From NCBI GenBank assembly GCA_002841155.1, contig PHEH01000004.1:186001-250000 (forward strand): a stretch of DNA of 64,000 nucleotides, read 5' to 3'. Every line of letters starts with the position of its first letter. The stretch's first letter is position 1. The translations under genes and the position numbers were made by a program. The DNA is from Alphaproteobacteria bacterium HGW-Alphaproteobacteria-18. GTDB lineage: Bacteria; Pseudomonadota; Alphaproteobacteria; Caulobacterales; Hyphomonadaceae. The notes under the pieces were generated by a model. It was not told the DNA's origin. It saw only the letters and a list, made by a program, of their open reading frames with translations, and searched no databases. Below, in pieces: positions 1 through 8,370 of this stretch.

Positions 1-541
1 TCGATAAACTATGATATTTTTGCAGCTTCGGGAATCCCAGATTCATTGGCCCAGAGTGCCGGCTCGCGATCCTCTTTCTAGGCGGACCAACAGAAATTCG
101 GGCAGTCGTACTCATCCGGCATGAAACTCATCGAGACGGGGCAAAGCACGGCGGGCAGATCGACTGCGAAACTTTATGCGGCCTCGATTGGTTCTGAACT
201 CCAGAGATCTCAGGCAGGCGGTGTCGGATCGCTGGAGGTCGGCGAGGCAAGTTCGGGATCATAGGTAACGCTGATAACCTGCCGCTCCAGCATCCGCTGA
301 ACCTCGGGCTGAAGTTACAAAGTTCGCAAGCCATTAGCGGGGACTGACAAAGTTCGAATTCACGCCACCAGCAAGAGTATGCCGTAGACGTATTTTTTGC
401 TCGGCCTGCAGACAGCGCAATACTGCCCCCGTGCTTGAGCCCCAATTGTTGCGGCGAACCTCCCGAAGCGACGCAGCTAAAGAATTAGTCGCCCCTTACC
501 CGGGCCAGCCGGACTTTGGAGTTTCTTGCCGACTTGGTTCT
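1..541. other. Gene-poor left end of the window
   Basis: I see no convincing gene here. The open frames on both strands are short, low in typical protein composition and without recognisable motifs. The only structure noticed is a 10-base direct repeat (ACAAAGTTCG at 317-326 and 347-356) spaced exactly 30 bases apart. The stretch may be debris of an older insertion, but nothing in the sequence proves it. Confidence 0.4.
317..356 (+). repeat. Two-copy 10-base direct repeat
   Basis: ACAAAGTTCG occurs at 317-326 and again at 347-356. Regularly spaced short direct repeats are known at the ends of IS21-family elements and in some operators. No transposase gene is visible next to them, so the meaning is open. 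Confidence 0.35.
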
Positions 542-1156
542 TTAGCAGTTTCCGACCGTTAATCGGGAAAAGCTCCGACGCACCATTTCCTGTCCTCGTT
601 CTCTGAGATCTAGCAAATCATCATCCCGGCCTGAGATAGCGCACTCCGTTGCAACGCCGAGCATCAGCCGCAGGTACAGCACGGCGTCTTCCTCGCAATT
701 GATAGCCGGGTTGATCGTGGCGTCTGCCAGCCCCTTTCTGATCAACAGTCCGACCTCGTCCAACAAATCCGACTTAGCTATGGCGACTGCATTACGCATG
801 GCCGGAAGGTCCGGAATATGGGCCGACAGTATTTCAAAAAACGCCGCCTGTTCAAAATCCGCCGAAGCGGCTCTCACATGGGCCGAAAAATGATGCATCA
901 AGGCATCAATCCCATTGTGATTCACCAAACAGAGCTCAGATGTCAGGTGCTTGCGCCGGGCATTCAGATAGCGGACCGCCGCAACCAGCAGCCCCTCTCT
1001 GGAACCGAATCGCTGATAGGTCTGCCCCCGGCTATAGCCCGCGAGTCGGCCGACTTCTTCACATGTCAGCCCCTGAATTCCGACACGGACCGCGACGCGG
1101 CAGGCTGCAGACAGGAGCTGGCTCTCGGACCTCAGTCGGCGCTGAGGTTGTGACAT
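542..1156 (-). CDS. TetR family transcriptional regulator
   Basis: A 204-residue protein with the usual TetR layout: an N-terminal helix-turn-helix at about residues 10-60 (including the run LTCEEVGRLAGYSRGQTYQRF) and an alpha-helical ligand domain of about 130 residues. The ATG at 1156 is preferred; a longer frame upstream has poor composition. The gene is divergent from the di-iron protein gene at 1437, and the roughly 280-base gap between them probably holds both promoters. By TetR convention it would repress that neighbour or itself and be released by a small molecule, but the ligand cannot be read from the sequence. No clear palindromic operator was found in the gap. Confidence 0.85.
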   Translation of the reverse strand: MSQPQRRLRSESQLLSAACRVAVRVGIQGLTCEEVGRLAGYSRGQTYQRFGSREGLLVAAVRYLNARRKHLTSELCLVNHNGIDALMHHFSAHVRAASADFEQAAFFEILSAHIPDLPAMRNAVAIAKSDLLDEVGLLIRKGLADATINPAINCEEDAVLYLRLMLGVATECAISGRDDDLLDLRERGQEMVRRSFSRLTVGNC

Positions 1157-1436
1157 TCGAACTTCGTACACGGAATTCCTCCGTCGTTTACGACCTTGCC
1201 AGACAATACCGCCAAGGGCTTCTTGTCCATCTGGAGACGATCCGTCCGAACAAGGCAGGCTCAACTACTTTTCCTGCTGCCCGGAATTTCGAGATCCCGA
1301 AGACGTGGAAAGTATGTCACGCCCCCAAAGATGACGCATCCGTCATTTTCCGTATATCCTTTATTTTTTGTACCGATAGCGTCCCTCCACTGGCGCGAAA
1401 TCGAGACGCCAAGTCACGATAAAGGGAGAAACGACG

Positions 1437-2549
1437 ATGAAAGTTAAGCTCGTATCCGGGCCGCCAACCCAGCCCCGCACATTTGAAGATCCAGGCGAAC
1501 TCGCCGACAAGCTGTCGCCGGAAGATGTCGAGATCGTACGCGAGATCTTCAACACGCCGCTGACCGGTTCTTATAACTGGGACTATGAAAGCGCGAACGC
1601 CAAGATCCGGCGGCTCTACGAACTCGGCAAACGCTTTAACTGGAACGCTGAGCTGGATGTCGACTGGGAGGTGCCTTTCGACAAGTCGCAGGGTCCGTCG
1701 CAGGCCGGTCTCAATCCCCTGCACGATCACCCGGTTTTCCTGGCGATGAGCGACGAGCAACGCAGCGAATATGCGTGGCGATCCCTTTCCCAGGTGCTCT
1801 CGCAATTCCTGCACGGCGAACAGGGTGCGATGATGGTTGCCTCGCAGCTTGTCTCCTGCGCGCCGACCTATGATGCGAAGCTTTATGCTGCCTCCCAGAC
1901 TTTTGATGAGGCACGCCATGTCGAGGTGTTCAACAAATACCTGCGCACGCGCTGCCGGATCGAATATCCCGTCAACCCGAGCCTGAAGCTTCTGCTGGAC
2001 AAGATCCTCACCGATCCACGCTGGGACCTGAAATTCATCGGGATGCAGATCCTGATCGAAGGTCTGGCCCTTGCGGCGTTCCAGACCATGACACAGACGA
2101 CGCGCGATCCACTTCTTCGCCAGATCCTTCATCTCGTCATGCGGGATGAAGGCCGGCACGTCGCCTTTGGGGTCAACTACCTCGAAGACTGGATCAAGTC
2201 GCTGCCTGAGCAGGAAATCGAGGAGCGCGCACAGTTCGCCTATGAGGCCTGCGCGATCATGCGGGAAAGACTTTTCTCAACCATCGTCGAAGAAGAGTTC
2301 GGCTTTGACCGTGAAGAAGCCCGGCGTGCGTCGATCGACTCGACTGGTGGGCAGGCCTTCCGTAACTTCCTCTTTGAGCGGATGATCCCAAATCTCAAGC
2401 GCGTCGGACTGCTGACCGAAAGCGTCAAGCCCAAGTTCGAAGCCCTTGGTGTTCTTCACTACGAGAACGCTGCGACGGACGCCGAGATCGACTGGAATGC
2501 ACTGGAGCGCCCGCTCGATACGGGCCCCATTTCCATTGCTGCAGAGTGA
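1437..2549 (+). CDS. Ferritin-like di-iron protein
   Basis: A 370-residue soluble protein of the ferritin-like/ribonucleotide-reductase-like superfamily. The iron ligands are visible: E128 in HGEQGAM, E158-x-x-H161 in DEARH, E208 in IEGLA and E238-x-x-H241 in DEGRH. This is the full E, ExxH, E, ExxH set of a carboxylate-bridged di-iron centre. Family members include AurF-type N-oxygenases, fatty-acid desaturase-like proteins and uncharacterised oxygenases. The exact substrate is unknown, and without radical-relay residues it is unlikely to be an R2 subunit. A good Shine-Dalgarno (AGGGAGAA) lies before the ATG. It stands alone, divergent from a TetR gene, which suggests induction by a compound that it oxidises or detoxifies. 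Confidence 0.8.
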   Translation: MKVKLVSGPPTQPRTFEDPGELADKLSPEDVEIVREIFNTPLTGSYNWDYESANAKIRRLYELGKRFNWNAELDVDWEVPFDKSQGPSQAGLNPLHDHPVFLAMSDEQRSEYAWRSLSQVLSQFLHGEQGAMMVASQLVSCAPTYDAKLYAASQTFDEARHVEVFNKYLRTRCRIEYPVNPSLKLLLDKILTDPRWDLKFIGMQILIEGLALAAFQTMTQTTRDPLLRQILHLVMRDEGRHVAFGVNYLEDWIKSLPEQEIEERAQFAYEACAIMRERLFSTIVEEEFGFDREEARRASIDSTGGQAFRNFLFERMIPNLKRVGLLTESVKPKFEALGVLHYENAATDAEIDWNALERPLDTGPISIAAE

Positions 2550-2626
2550 ACAGGCCGATCATGGCCAATACACACGGCAAGCCTAGCCGGGAAAGGGAGC
2601 ACGACGGATCAAATGCAGGAGCGGAA

Positions 2627-2661
2627 ATGCTGGCAGGTAAGACCTGGTGACCTGCCGGCAT
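2627..2661. other. Hairpin after the di-iron gene
   Basis: ATGCTGGCAGGT at 2627-2638 and ACCTGCCGGCAT at 2650-2661 form a 12-base inverted repeat with one G-T type mismatch and an 11-base loop. No T-run follows on either side, so it may be an mRNA-stabilising hairpin or a weak terminator rather than a standard intrinsic terminator. Confidence 0.4.
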
Positions 2662-2740
2662 CTATCCGCGCAATCATGTCAGGCGCTGAGTTCCTTCTCA
2701 TCCTATCAACGTAACGGGCCGTAACAGAAAATTCCTCCGG

Positions 2741-2768
2741 CCCCGAACGAAGGGAATCCTTCTCGGGG
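2741..2768. terminator. Candidate bidirectional terminator between convergent genes
   Basis: CCCCGA (2741-2746) pairs with TCGGGG (2763-2768), and GAAGG (2749-2753) pairs with CCTTC (2758-2762), giving a bulged GC-rich stem. It lies between the convergent di-iron gene and mobA. A short TTT follows on the plus strand and a TTTT a few bases beyond on the minus strand. Position supports a terminator; the U-tracts are weak. Confidence 0.4.
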
Positions 2769-2778
2769 CGGCCTTTGC

Positions 2779-3360
2779 TCAAACTCTCTTCATCTGGAAA
2801 TTTTGAAGATCAGTCTCGGTATTGATGTTGAAGAAGGGGTCATTGCCTTCGTCGCGCCATTCCACTGCGTGCGCGCCGCACCGCTCCAACGCCCCTTTGA
2901 GACTTCGTCCACCTGCCGTGGCAAATGCCTCGACTTCGGTCGTCGCCGACAGAGGCCAAACGGCGCAAGCTGGGTGGTCGCCGCCTCGCGACCTTGCAAA
3001 GCATGGCGCACACGTGGCGTCTGACACAGCTTTCAACCGGGCCAGCAGGTCTGGTGGCAGCGCAGGCGTGTCACAGGGCACAACCAGAAGCGAGACTGCA
3101 CGCGCCGAGCCTGCCCAATGAAGGGCCGCGACCAGGCCCGCGATGGGGCCCTCAAATGGAGCATCAAGAATTTCGGGCACATCGACTTCAGGAACCTGGC
3201 CCGTGTATCGCACGGAAACTGCCACCTCGATCCCCCAGGTTCGCACACGCGCAAGAGCAATGTCTACGAGGCGCAGGCCGTTCACGCGCTGCATGGGTTT
3301 GTGCCCGCCGATCCGGCGCCCTTCCCCACCTGCAAGGATGACAGCGACAATATCAGGCAT
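2779..3360 (-). CDS. mobA: Molybdenum cofactor guanylyltransferase MobA
   Basis: MobA joins GMP from GTP to molybdopterin to make the bis-MGD cofactor needed by NarG. The 193-residue protein opens with the nucleotide-binding loop AVILAGGEGRRIGGHKPM and has VVPCDTPALP, the metal-binding aspartate region, mid-protein. The ATG at 3360 was chosen because it places the loop near residue 6; it overlaps the carbonic anhydrase stop by 8 bases. It is the last gene of the nitrate reductase operon, so cofactor maturation is co-expressed with its target enzyme. Confidence 0.9.
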   Translation of the reverse strand: MPDIVAVILAGGEGRRIGGHKPMQRVNGLRLVDIALARVRTWGIEVAVSVRYTGQVPEVDVPEILDAPFEGPIAGLVAALHWAGSARAVSLLVVPCDTPALPPDLLARLKAVSDATCAPCFARSRGGDHPACAVWPLSATTEVEAFATAGGRSLKGALERCGAHAVEWRDEGNDPFFNINTETDLQNFQMKRV

Positions 3361-3991
3361 TCGAAGACCAGCGACGCCGCACCAGTGCATCGACGTCCCT
3401 GGCATTCTCTATCGTCAATTCGAGATCGTGAAGCAGTCCGTCACGGATCGAGTAGATCCAGCCATGGACCGCCAGCTTCTGCCCCCGGCGCCACGCGTCA
3501 GCCACGAAGGGATTGCGTCCAACATACTCGACCTGCGCGCGAACATTCAGCTCGCAGGTCAAATTTACCCGTCCTTCAAAGTCCGTGATTGTATCCAGAT
3601 GATCAGCATGGGCGCGCGCCAGTTCAGTAACTGGTTGTAGCCAGTGATCGATCAGTCCCCTGCGCTCTGTATCCAGGGCTGCACGCACACCGCCGCATCC
3701 ATAGTGGCCGCACACGATGATATGGCGCACTTTCAGGACCTCTACCGAATATTGAAGCACGGAAAGAAAGTTGATGTCACGCGGCGGTGCGAGATTGGCG
3801 ATATTTCGATGGACGAACAACTCGCCTGGATCGAGCCCGACAATTTCGTTCGCCGGTACCCGGCTGTCACTGCATCCGATCCACAGGTATTCCGGAGACT
3901 GCTGTTCGGAAAGCCGCCGGAAGAACTGTGAATCTGCACGCACCCGTGCGCTGGCCCACGCCATGTTGTTGTTCAGAAGACTTTCGATCAT
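3353..3991 (-). CDS. can: Beta-class carbonic anhydrase
   Basis: Interconverts carbon dioxide and bicarbonate in the cytoplasm using zinc. The 212-residue length fits bacterial beta enzymes. The zinc ligands are C40 (in CSDSR, with D42 and R44), H96 and C99 (in CGHYGCGG). The ATG overlaps the hemerythrin-like stop by four bases, and the 3' end overlaps mobA. Its place inside a nitrate reductase operon is unusual and suggests a need for bicarbonate or proton buffering during anaerobic growth; that role is inference. Confidence 0.93.
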   Translation of the reverse strand: MIESLLNNNMAWASARVRADSQFFRRLSEQQSPEYLWIGCSDSRVPANEIVGLDPGELFVHRNIANLAPPRDINFLSVLQYSVEVLKVRHIIVCGHYGCGGVRAALDTERRGLIDHWLQPVTELARAHADHLDTITDFEGRVNLTCELNVRAQVEYVGRNPFVADAWRRGQKLAVHGWIYSIRDGLLHDLELTIENARDVDALVRRRWSSNA

Positions 3992-4548
3992 GGAGTCTCC
4001 GCAAAAGGATCAGGAAGCCCCCGGCGAGCAGCCAGGCGCTGGCCGAGACTTTGCAGGTCTGACTCCGTGATCCGGATCCGGGCGATGGGCAGGACCACCG
4101 CATTTTCCATAGCGATATGACGTTTCTGAGCGCTGCAGAAATGTTCGATCACGGATCGCGATTCCGAATAGCATCGCAAACCGCGTTCCTCGGATATTGC
4201 TTTCGCGATGACAGTTCTTACCGCCTGCGCATCATGCATGTCATTGGCGTGCTCGCCGGAGAGCATTCCAAGGACATTTTCAATGTGGTCATCCGGCTCA
4301 CATCTCCTGCGCAGGAGCGGAAAGAGGTCGTCTTCCTCATCGATAATATGAATTGGAAGGTCACTTTCCAGAAAGTCATGAATTGCCTGGAGGGCGTCTG
4401 CGTCATGATCGACCGTGTCGAGCAGAACAAGCAGCCGCTTGCAGACATCGCGGTGGCGGTAATGCTCGGCAAAGAACCAGACCAGTGGCTCTCGCAGGAG
4501 TTCGATTGGCACCGGTTCCAGAACGCCGGACTTCTTCATGCTGGCCAT
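3988..4548 (-). CDS. Hemerythrin-like (HHE) protein
   Basis: A 186-residue cytoplasmic protein with spaced histidine and acidic residues typical of HHE cation-binding four-helix bundles: FFAEHYRHRD near the N-terminus, HIIDEEDDLFPLL, LSGEHANDMHDA and QKRHIAMENAVVLPIA. Such proteins bind a di-iron site and sense or handle oxygen, nitric oxide or iron-sulfur damage. The ATG at 4548 has an AAGGA ribosome site 8 bases upstream; a TTG two codons earlier is less likely. In the nitrate respiration operon a role in protection from nitric oxide is plausible but not shown. Confidence 0.8.
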   Translation of the reverse strand: MASMKKSGVLEPVPIELLREPLVWFFAEHYRHRDVCKRLLVLLDTVDHDADALQAIHDFLESDLPIHIIDEEDDLFPLLRRRCEPDDHIENVLGMLSGEHANDMHDAQAVRTVIAKAISEERGLRCYSESRSVIEHFCSAQKRHIAMENAVVLPIARIRITESDLQSLGQRLAARRGLPDPFAETP

Positions 4549-4565
4549 AACCAATGTCCTTCTCT

Positions 4566-5699
4566 TCAGGGTGCAGTCTCAGTTCCGTTTCTGATGTGGA
4601 TAAGTCGGTGCGGTTTACGAAGCGGCGGGAACTGGTGGGCAACGATCAGCGCAAGGCTGTCTGCAAGCGGCGCGGCGCTATCGCGAAGTTTCGAAATGAT
4701 CTGTGTCCAAGCTTCGTCGTTTGCGTCCGAAAGGAAGGTCCGGATCGCGCGCGCCAGCGTATCTGCCGCCGGCTCACCTCCACGCGCAGCGGCTGCCTCA
4801 ACCGACTGGCGGGCCTGCAAAGGCAATTGTGCATACGCAGCTTCAATGTCTGCAAGCGCAGACCCAAGCAGGCCGTCAAGCCGGGAGAGATTGGTTTCCC
4901 CATCAGCCAGCCGGCCATCGTCGCCTAACTTGAGGCGCGGCGCTGCAGCCGAATTGGACAAAAGTTCATCAACATATCGCACAGCCGCTTTCGTCCAGGC
5001 TTTGGCTTCAAGCTGCAATGCAATATGCGGGCGAACATAGTCGAGCGGTAGTTGTGCACCCGGAGACATGTGGTCGAGCCGAACGACATGCCATCCATGT
5101 TCCGTGAGTACCGGTTCGGCAGCAATCTCGCCAACCGCAAGGCTCATCGCCGCGTTCCAGATATTCTCAAGGACATCGCCGGGCCGCAGCTGTCCCAAAG
5201 TCCCGCCTTCACTCGCAGAGGGGCATGCAGAATGGTCTGCAGCCAGATGCCTGAACATTTCCGGCCGGGTTCTCAGGCGGTCGATCAGGTCAAGCGCCCG
5301 CGCGCGCGCCAATGTGAAGCCTTCCACTGTTTCATCTGCAGATGCGATCAGGATATGCGACACTTCCAGAAGCGTGGGCGACATAAAGGCGTCCGGACGC
5401 GCGTCGTATACAGCCTCGATATCGGCCTCTGGCGCCGAGCTCACGTCAATTTCTGCGCTGAGCACGGCGCGTATTAGCGCCTCCTCTTCGGTTTCCTCCT
5501 GGTCATCTGCATTTCGCTCAGGAACGGGCTCGAGCCCGAGTTCGCGGGCGCGATCAAGAAGAACCGCCTTCGCGGCGAGGGCGCGGCCGGCCATGGCGCG
5601 TGCGTCCGCCAGCGTCGGTGCGTGATGGTTTTGGGTCTCCCCGGCCAGAAGGGTTTCGGGGATTTCGACACCGTGAAATACTGCAACAGCGACCGACAT
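4566..5699 (-). CDS. PpiC-type (parvulin) peptidyl-prolyl isomerase of the nar operon
   Basis: A 377-residue protein with a parvulin domain at about residues 105-205, seen in VSHILIAS and GGTLGQLRPGDVL followed by LTEHGWHVVRLD. About 170 further residues, including a helical C-terminal region, have no recognised function. No signal peptide is visible, so it should be cytoplasmic, similar in outline to NifM-type isomerases that help metalloenzymes mature. The start codon overlaps the narI stop by one base (TAATG). A chaperone role for the Nar complex is the likely reading; parvulin genes are known next to nar genes in several proteobacteria. Confidence 0.85.
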   Translation of the reverse strand: MSVAVAVFHGVEIPETLLAGETQNHHAPTLADARAMAGRALAAKAVLLDRARELGLEPVPERNADDQEETEEEALIRAVLSAEIDVSSAPEADIEAVYDARPDAFMSPTLLEVSHILIASADETVEGFTLARARALDLIDRLRTRPEMFRHLAADHSACPSASEGGTLGQLRPGDVLENIWNAAMSLAVGEIAAEPVLTEHGWHVVRLDHMSPGAQLPLDYVRPHIALQLEAKAWTKAAVRYVDELLSNSAAAPRLKLGDDGRLADGETNLSRLDGLLGSALADIEAAYAQLPLQARQSVEAAAARGGEPAADTLARAIRTFLSDANDEAWTQIISKLRDSAAPLADSLALIVAHQFPPLRKPHRLIHIRNGTETAP

Positions 5700-6463
5700 T
5701 ACACACCTCCCGCTGTTGTGCTTGCCCGCTTTTTGCTTGTCGCCATGTTGCGGCGCGTCCGGACAAGCTGCCAGCCACGCCGGTTGAGGTACCAGACCGG
5801 CGCAGAGAGCATGTGGACGAGACGGGTGAAGGGGAAAACAAGAAGGATCGTCAGCCCAAGGATCAGATGCGCCTTGAAGATCCAGTGTACCTCAGCGATG
5901 TGGTTGGCGGCGCCGGGCTTGAATGTGAAAATGCTTTGTGCCCAGGCCATGAACTTGACCATCTCAGACCCGTCGAGATGCTGCGCGGACAGCGGAATGG
6001 TCGACAGCCCCAGCGCAAGCTGGACCGTCAGGAGCGCGAGAATAGCTGTATCGCCGAAACTCGAATTTGCACGGATGCGCGGATCGAATACGCGGCGGTG
6101 AAGAAGAATGAGCGCGCCCGCGATGGCGAAGACACCGGCGATGCCGCCTGCGACGATCGCGAGGACCTGCTTGGCGCCGTGACTGATGCCCACTGCATCA
6201 AAAAGCTGAATGGGAGTCAGCAGACCGACAAAATGGCCGGCGAAGATCACGAGGACGCCGAGGTGGAAGAGCACCGACCCCAGCACGAGCTGTTTGCGCC
6301 TCAGGAGCTGTGACGAACCGGAACGCCAAGTATAAGGTTCGCGGTCGAACCGGATGACGGAGCCGATCGCGAGCACCGACAACGCAATGTAAGGATAGTA
6401 TCCAAACATCGCCTGGTCTAACCAGCCTGCGCTGGCAAGAGAAGTTACGTGTTCCTGAGCCAT
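5699..6463 (-). CDS. narI: Respiratory nitrate reductase gamma subunit NarI
   Basis: The membrane cytochrome b subunit that takes electrons from quinol and passes them to NarH. The 254-residue protein has about five transmembrane segments. Probable heme-ligand histidines are in FHLGVLVIFAGH (second helix) and in the late pair KAHLILGL and RLVHMLSA. It is a little longer than E. coli NarI because of an Arg/Lys-rich tail. It is separated from narJ by a porin gene, which breaks the usual narGHJI order. Confidence 0.95.
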   Translation of the reverse strand: MAQEHVTSLASAGWLDQAMFGYYPYIALSVLAIGSVIRFDREPYTWRSGSSQLLRRKQLVLGSVLFHLGVLVIFAGHFVGLLTPIQLFDAVGISHGAKQVLAIVAGGIAGVFAIAGALILLHRRVFDPRIRANSSFGDTAILALLTVQLALGLSTIPLSAQHLDGSEMVKFMAWAQSIFTFKPGAANHIAEVHWIFKAHLILGLTILLVFPFTRLVHMLSAPVWYLNRRGWQLVRTRRNMATSKKRASTTAGGV

Positions 6464-6487
6464 GTCTGGCCTCCTTTATTCAATCCG

Positions 6488-7687
6488 TTAGAGGCTCGCG
6501 TCGAGCGCAAGCCAGAATTTCGTCCTGTCTGCGGGCCCGCCAGCGGCGCCGTCGAAGACGGCCCCTTTGGCTTCGAGCGTCAGCCAGGCATTGATGGGCA
6601 GGGTGAACACGGCGTCGAATTCACGGCCGTAGGACACCGCGCCATTATCGCTATCGAAGTCATGGTAGATCAGCGCCCAACCTGCAGGCTTTGCGTTCTC
6701 AATGATCTCAAGTCCCTTGCCGCGCAGGCCGAGGCTCAGGTCTCGCACCCCGGTAGCCGGCGTGTTGAGAAACACATCCGCCCAGCCCTGGAAGGCGTGA
6801 AGCGTCGCCAGAGGGGTCGCGAACCCCTGCCCGGCCGATCCCTCGAGAACATCCAGGTTAGCGAAACCTGAGTAATTGCCGCGCGCAAGCGAAGCGCCGT
6901 ACGACTGGAAGCCCAGATCTTCGGCCGGACCATTTCCGTTATAATCGCTCTGGCGCGCAGCCAGAGCCGTCATCCCGAATGAACCCGCTACCGTTTCCCA
7001 TGTGTCTGACCAGCGCATGGAATAGGTTTGGGACGAGGCTGCTGGCGCGTTATCGAAATCGAGGAGCAGCGCGGTTGCGGCGAACTCTCCAAGCCCCGTC
7101 TTGGCGCCGAGCCGCACCACGTGTGAATCGCTTTCAAACTCACCGGCCGGGCTGTCATCCCCAAAGATGCGATGCACCTTGTCGATGTAAACATAGTCGA
7201 GGGTCGCTGCCTCAAATCCTGCATAGCCGATCCGCAAGGCATCGAAGGTCTGCTCGTTCTGGCGGAATCCGACATTTCCCACGAAGCGTGCATCGTCAAA
7301 GATGATACGCTGGCGTCCAAGGGTGGCATTGCCAGCGTCCCCCTTCCAGCTAACCTGCAACCGGTTCAGCTCAAACGCTTCAGGGTCCGGGACAACCGCC
7401 TTGCCAGGCACGTTCCGTACGGTATCCGGGAAGTCCTGATTGAGGTGGCCAATCGCCTCTGCTTCAACAAGCGCGCTCCAGCCGCGGCTCGTCTTTATCT
7501 CATAGCCAACCCGCCCTCGCAGCGTCAGAGCTGTCGTCTCGTCCAGGCCTGCCTGATCGACAAATTCGCTCCTGAGGCGGAGGTCAATGACCGGCTCGCC
7601 ATCGATATCAGCGTTCTGAGCCGCTGCAGCGGGTCCCATCGCGGCGAGTGTCAGTCCGGCAAAAATGTAGGCATACGAACGTATCAT
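6488..7687 (-). CDS. Outer-membrane beta-barrel porin (alginate-export type)
   Basis: A 399-residue exported protein. Residues 1 to about 22 form a signal peptide (MIRSYAYIFAGLTLAAMGPA, then AAAQ). The mature part is rich in alternating hydrophobic and polar strands, with repeated barrel-like stretches, and ends in FWLALDASL. This resembles alginate-export/porin family proteins. The ATG at 7687 overlaps the narJ stop by four bases (ATGA), so the two are translationally coupled. The position between narJ and narI suggests a channel for nitrate or nitrite across the outer membrane; the substrate is inferred only from context. Confidence 0.8.
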   Translation of the reverse strand: MIRSYAYIFAGLTLAAMGPAAAAQNADIDGEPVIDLRLRSEFVDQAGLDETTALTLRGRVGYEIKTSRGWSALVEAEAIGHLNQDFPDTVRNVPGKAVVPDPEAFELNRLQVSWKGDAGNATLGRQRIIFDDARFVGNVGFRQNEQTFDALRIGYAGFEAATLDYVYIDKVHRIFGDDSPAGEFESDSHVVRLGAKTGLGEFAATALLLDFDNAPAASSQTYSMRWSDTWETVAGSFGMTALAARQSDYNGNGPAEDLGFQSYGASLARGNYSGFANLDVLEGSAGQGFATPLATLHAFQGWADVFLNTPATGVRDLSLGLRGKGLEIIENAKPAGWALIYHDFDSDNGAVSYGREFDAVFTLPINAWLTLEAKGAVFDGAAGGPADRTKFWLALDASL

Positions 7688-8367
7688 GGCCGTTGTGCCT
7701 TCACCGCCGCTGGTGCCTGCTGAGGCGCAGAACAGCCATCGCGCGCATCGCCGGCGCCAAACGTGACCGGCTCTTCGGCCCACGCCCTGTCGAGCGCCGC
7801 CAGGTCGCTCGGATCATCATCCTTGATCGCGAGCAGGCTCTGAACAGCAGCTTTGTCGGCAGGCCTGTCAGAAATGGACAGGAGCGCGCCGAAGACGGCG
7901 CGGTAATTGCTCTGGCGCTTCTTGAGCCGCTCTGAGATCGCTTCAAGTACATGAGCAGCCTCGCCGATCAGCGAAGCAGCCTCTGCCTCCGGCAGTATGG
8001 AGAGGAATTCGAGGAACACCGGAAGATAATCCGGAAGGTCACTCACGTCCATTTCTAAGCCATGCGTCCGGTAGAGTTCGACGAGACCGACCATTGCAGG
8101 ACCCCGTTCCCGGCTTTCGCCATGAACATGTTCGTAGAGGTGAAGCGAAACACTTCGTGTCCGGTCGAAGAGATCAACATATGCCGCCTGGAGCTCATAG
8201 AGATCTCCGTCCGCAACATATTCTGCGAGCTTGCCGAGCGAACCCGAGATCCGATCAGGGACCAGTCCCTCACTGATTATGGCCTCAGCGCACAGCCGGG
8301 CCTCGGCCTGCAAAGAAGCTTCGGGATAAGACAGGAGGCGCGAAAGCGCCCGGTATGTAACCGCCAT
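7684..8367 (-). CDS. narJ: Nitrate reductase assembly chaperone NarJ
   Basis: A cytoplasmic chaperone that binds apo-NarG and helps insert the molybdenum cofactor and the FS0 cluster before membrane docking. The 227-residue length is normal. The family core YVDLFDRTRSVSLHLYEHVH followed by GESRERGPAM and LPDYLPVFLEFLS is well kept. The gene starts 3 bases after the narH stop and overlaps the porin gene at its 3' end. Confidence 0.95.
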   Translation of the reverse strand: MAVTYRALSRLLSYPEASLQAEARLCAEAIISEGLVPDRISGSLGKLAEYVADGDLYELQAAYVDLFDRTRSVSLHLYEHVHGESRERGPAMVGLVELYRTHGLEMDVSDLPDYLPVFLEFLSILPEAEAASLIGEAAHVLEAISERLKKRQSNYRAVFGALLSISDRPADKAAVQSLLAIKDDDPSDLAALDRAWAEEPVTFGAGDARDGCSAPQQAPAAVKAQRP

Positions 8368-8370
8368 GGT

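Noticed and set aside
128-445. A 105-codon minus-strand open frame near the left end
   Set aside because: Unusual composition, no ribosome site and no motif; treated as non-coding.
2627-2661. Inverted repeat as an intrinsic terminator
   Set aside because: No T-run follows on either strand, so it is listed only as a hairpin.
4117-5040. A 307-codon plus-strand open frame
   Set aside because: It runs opposite the hemerythrin-like and isomerase genes, both of which have clear motifs.
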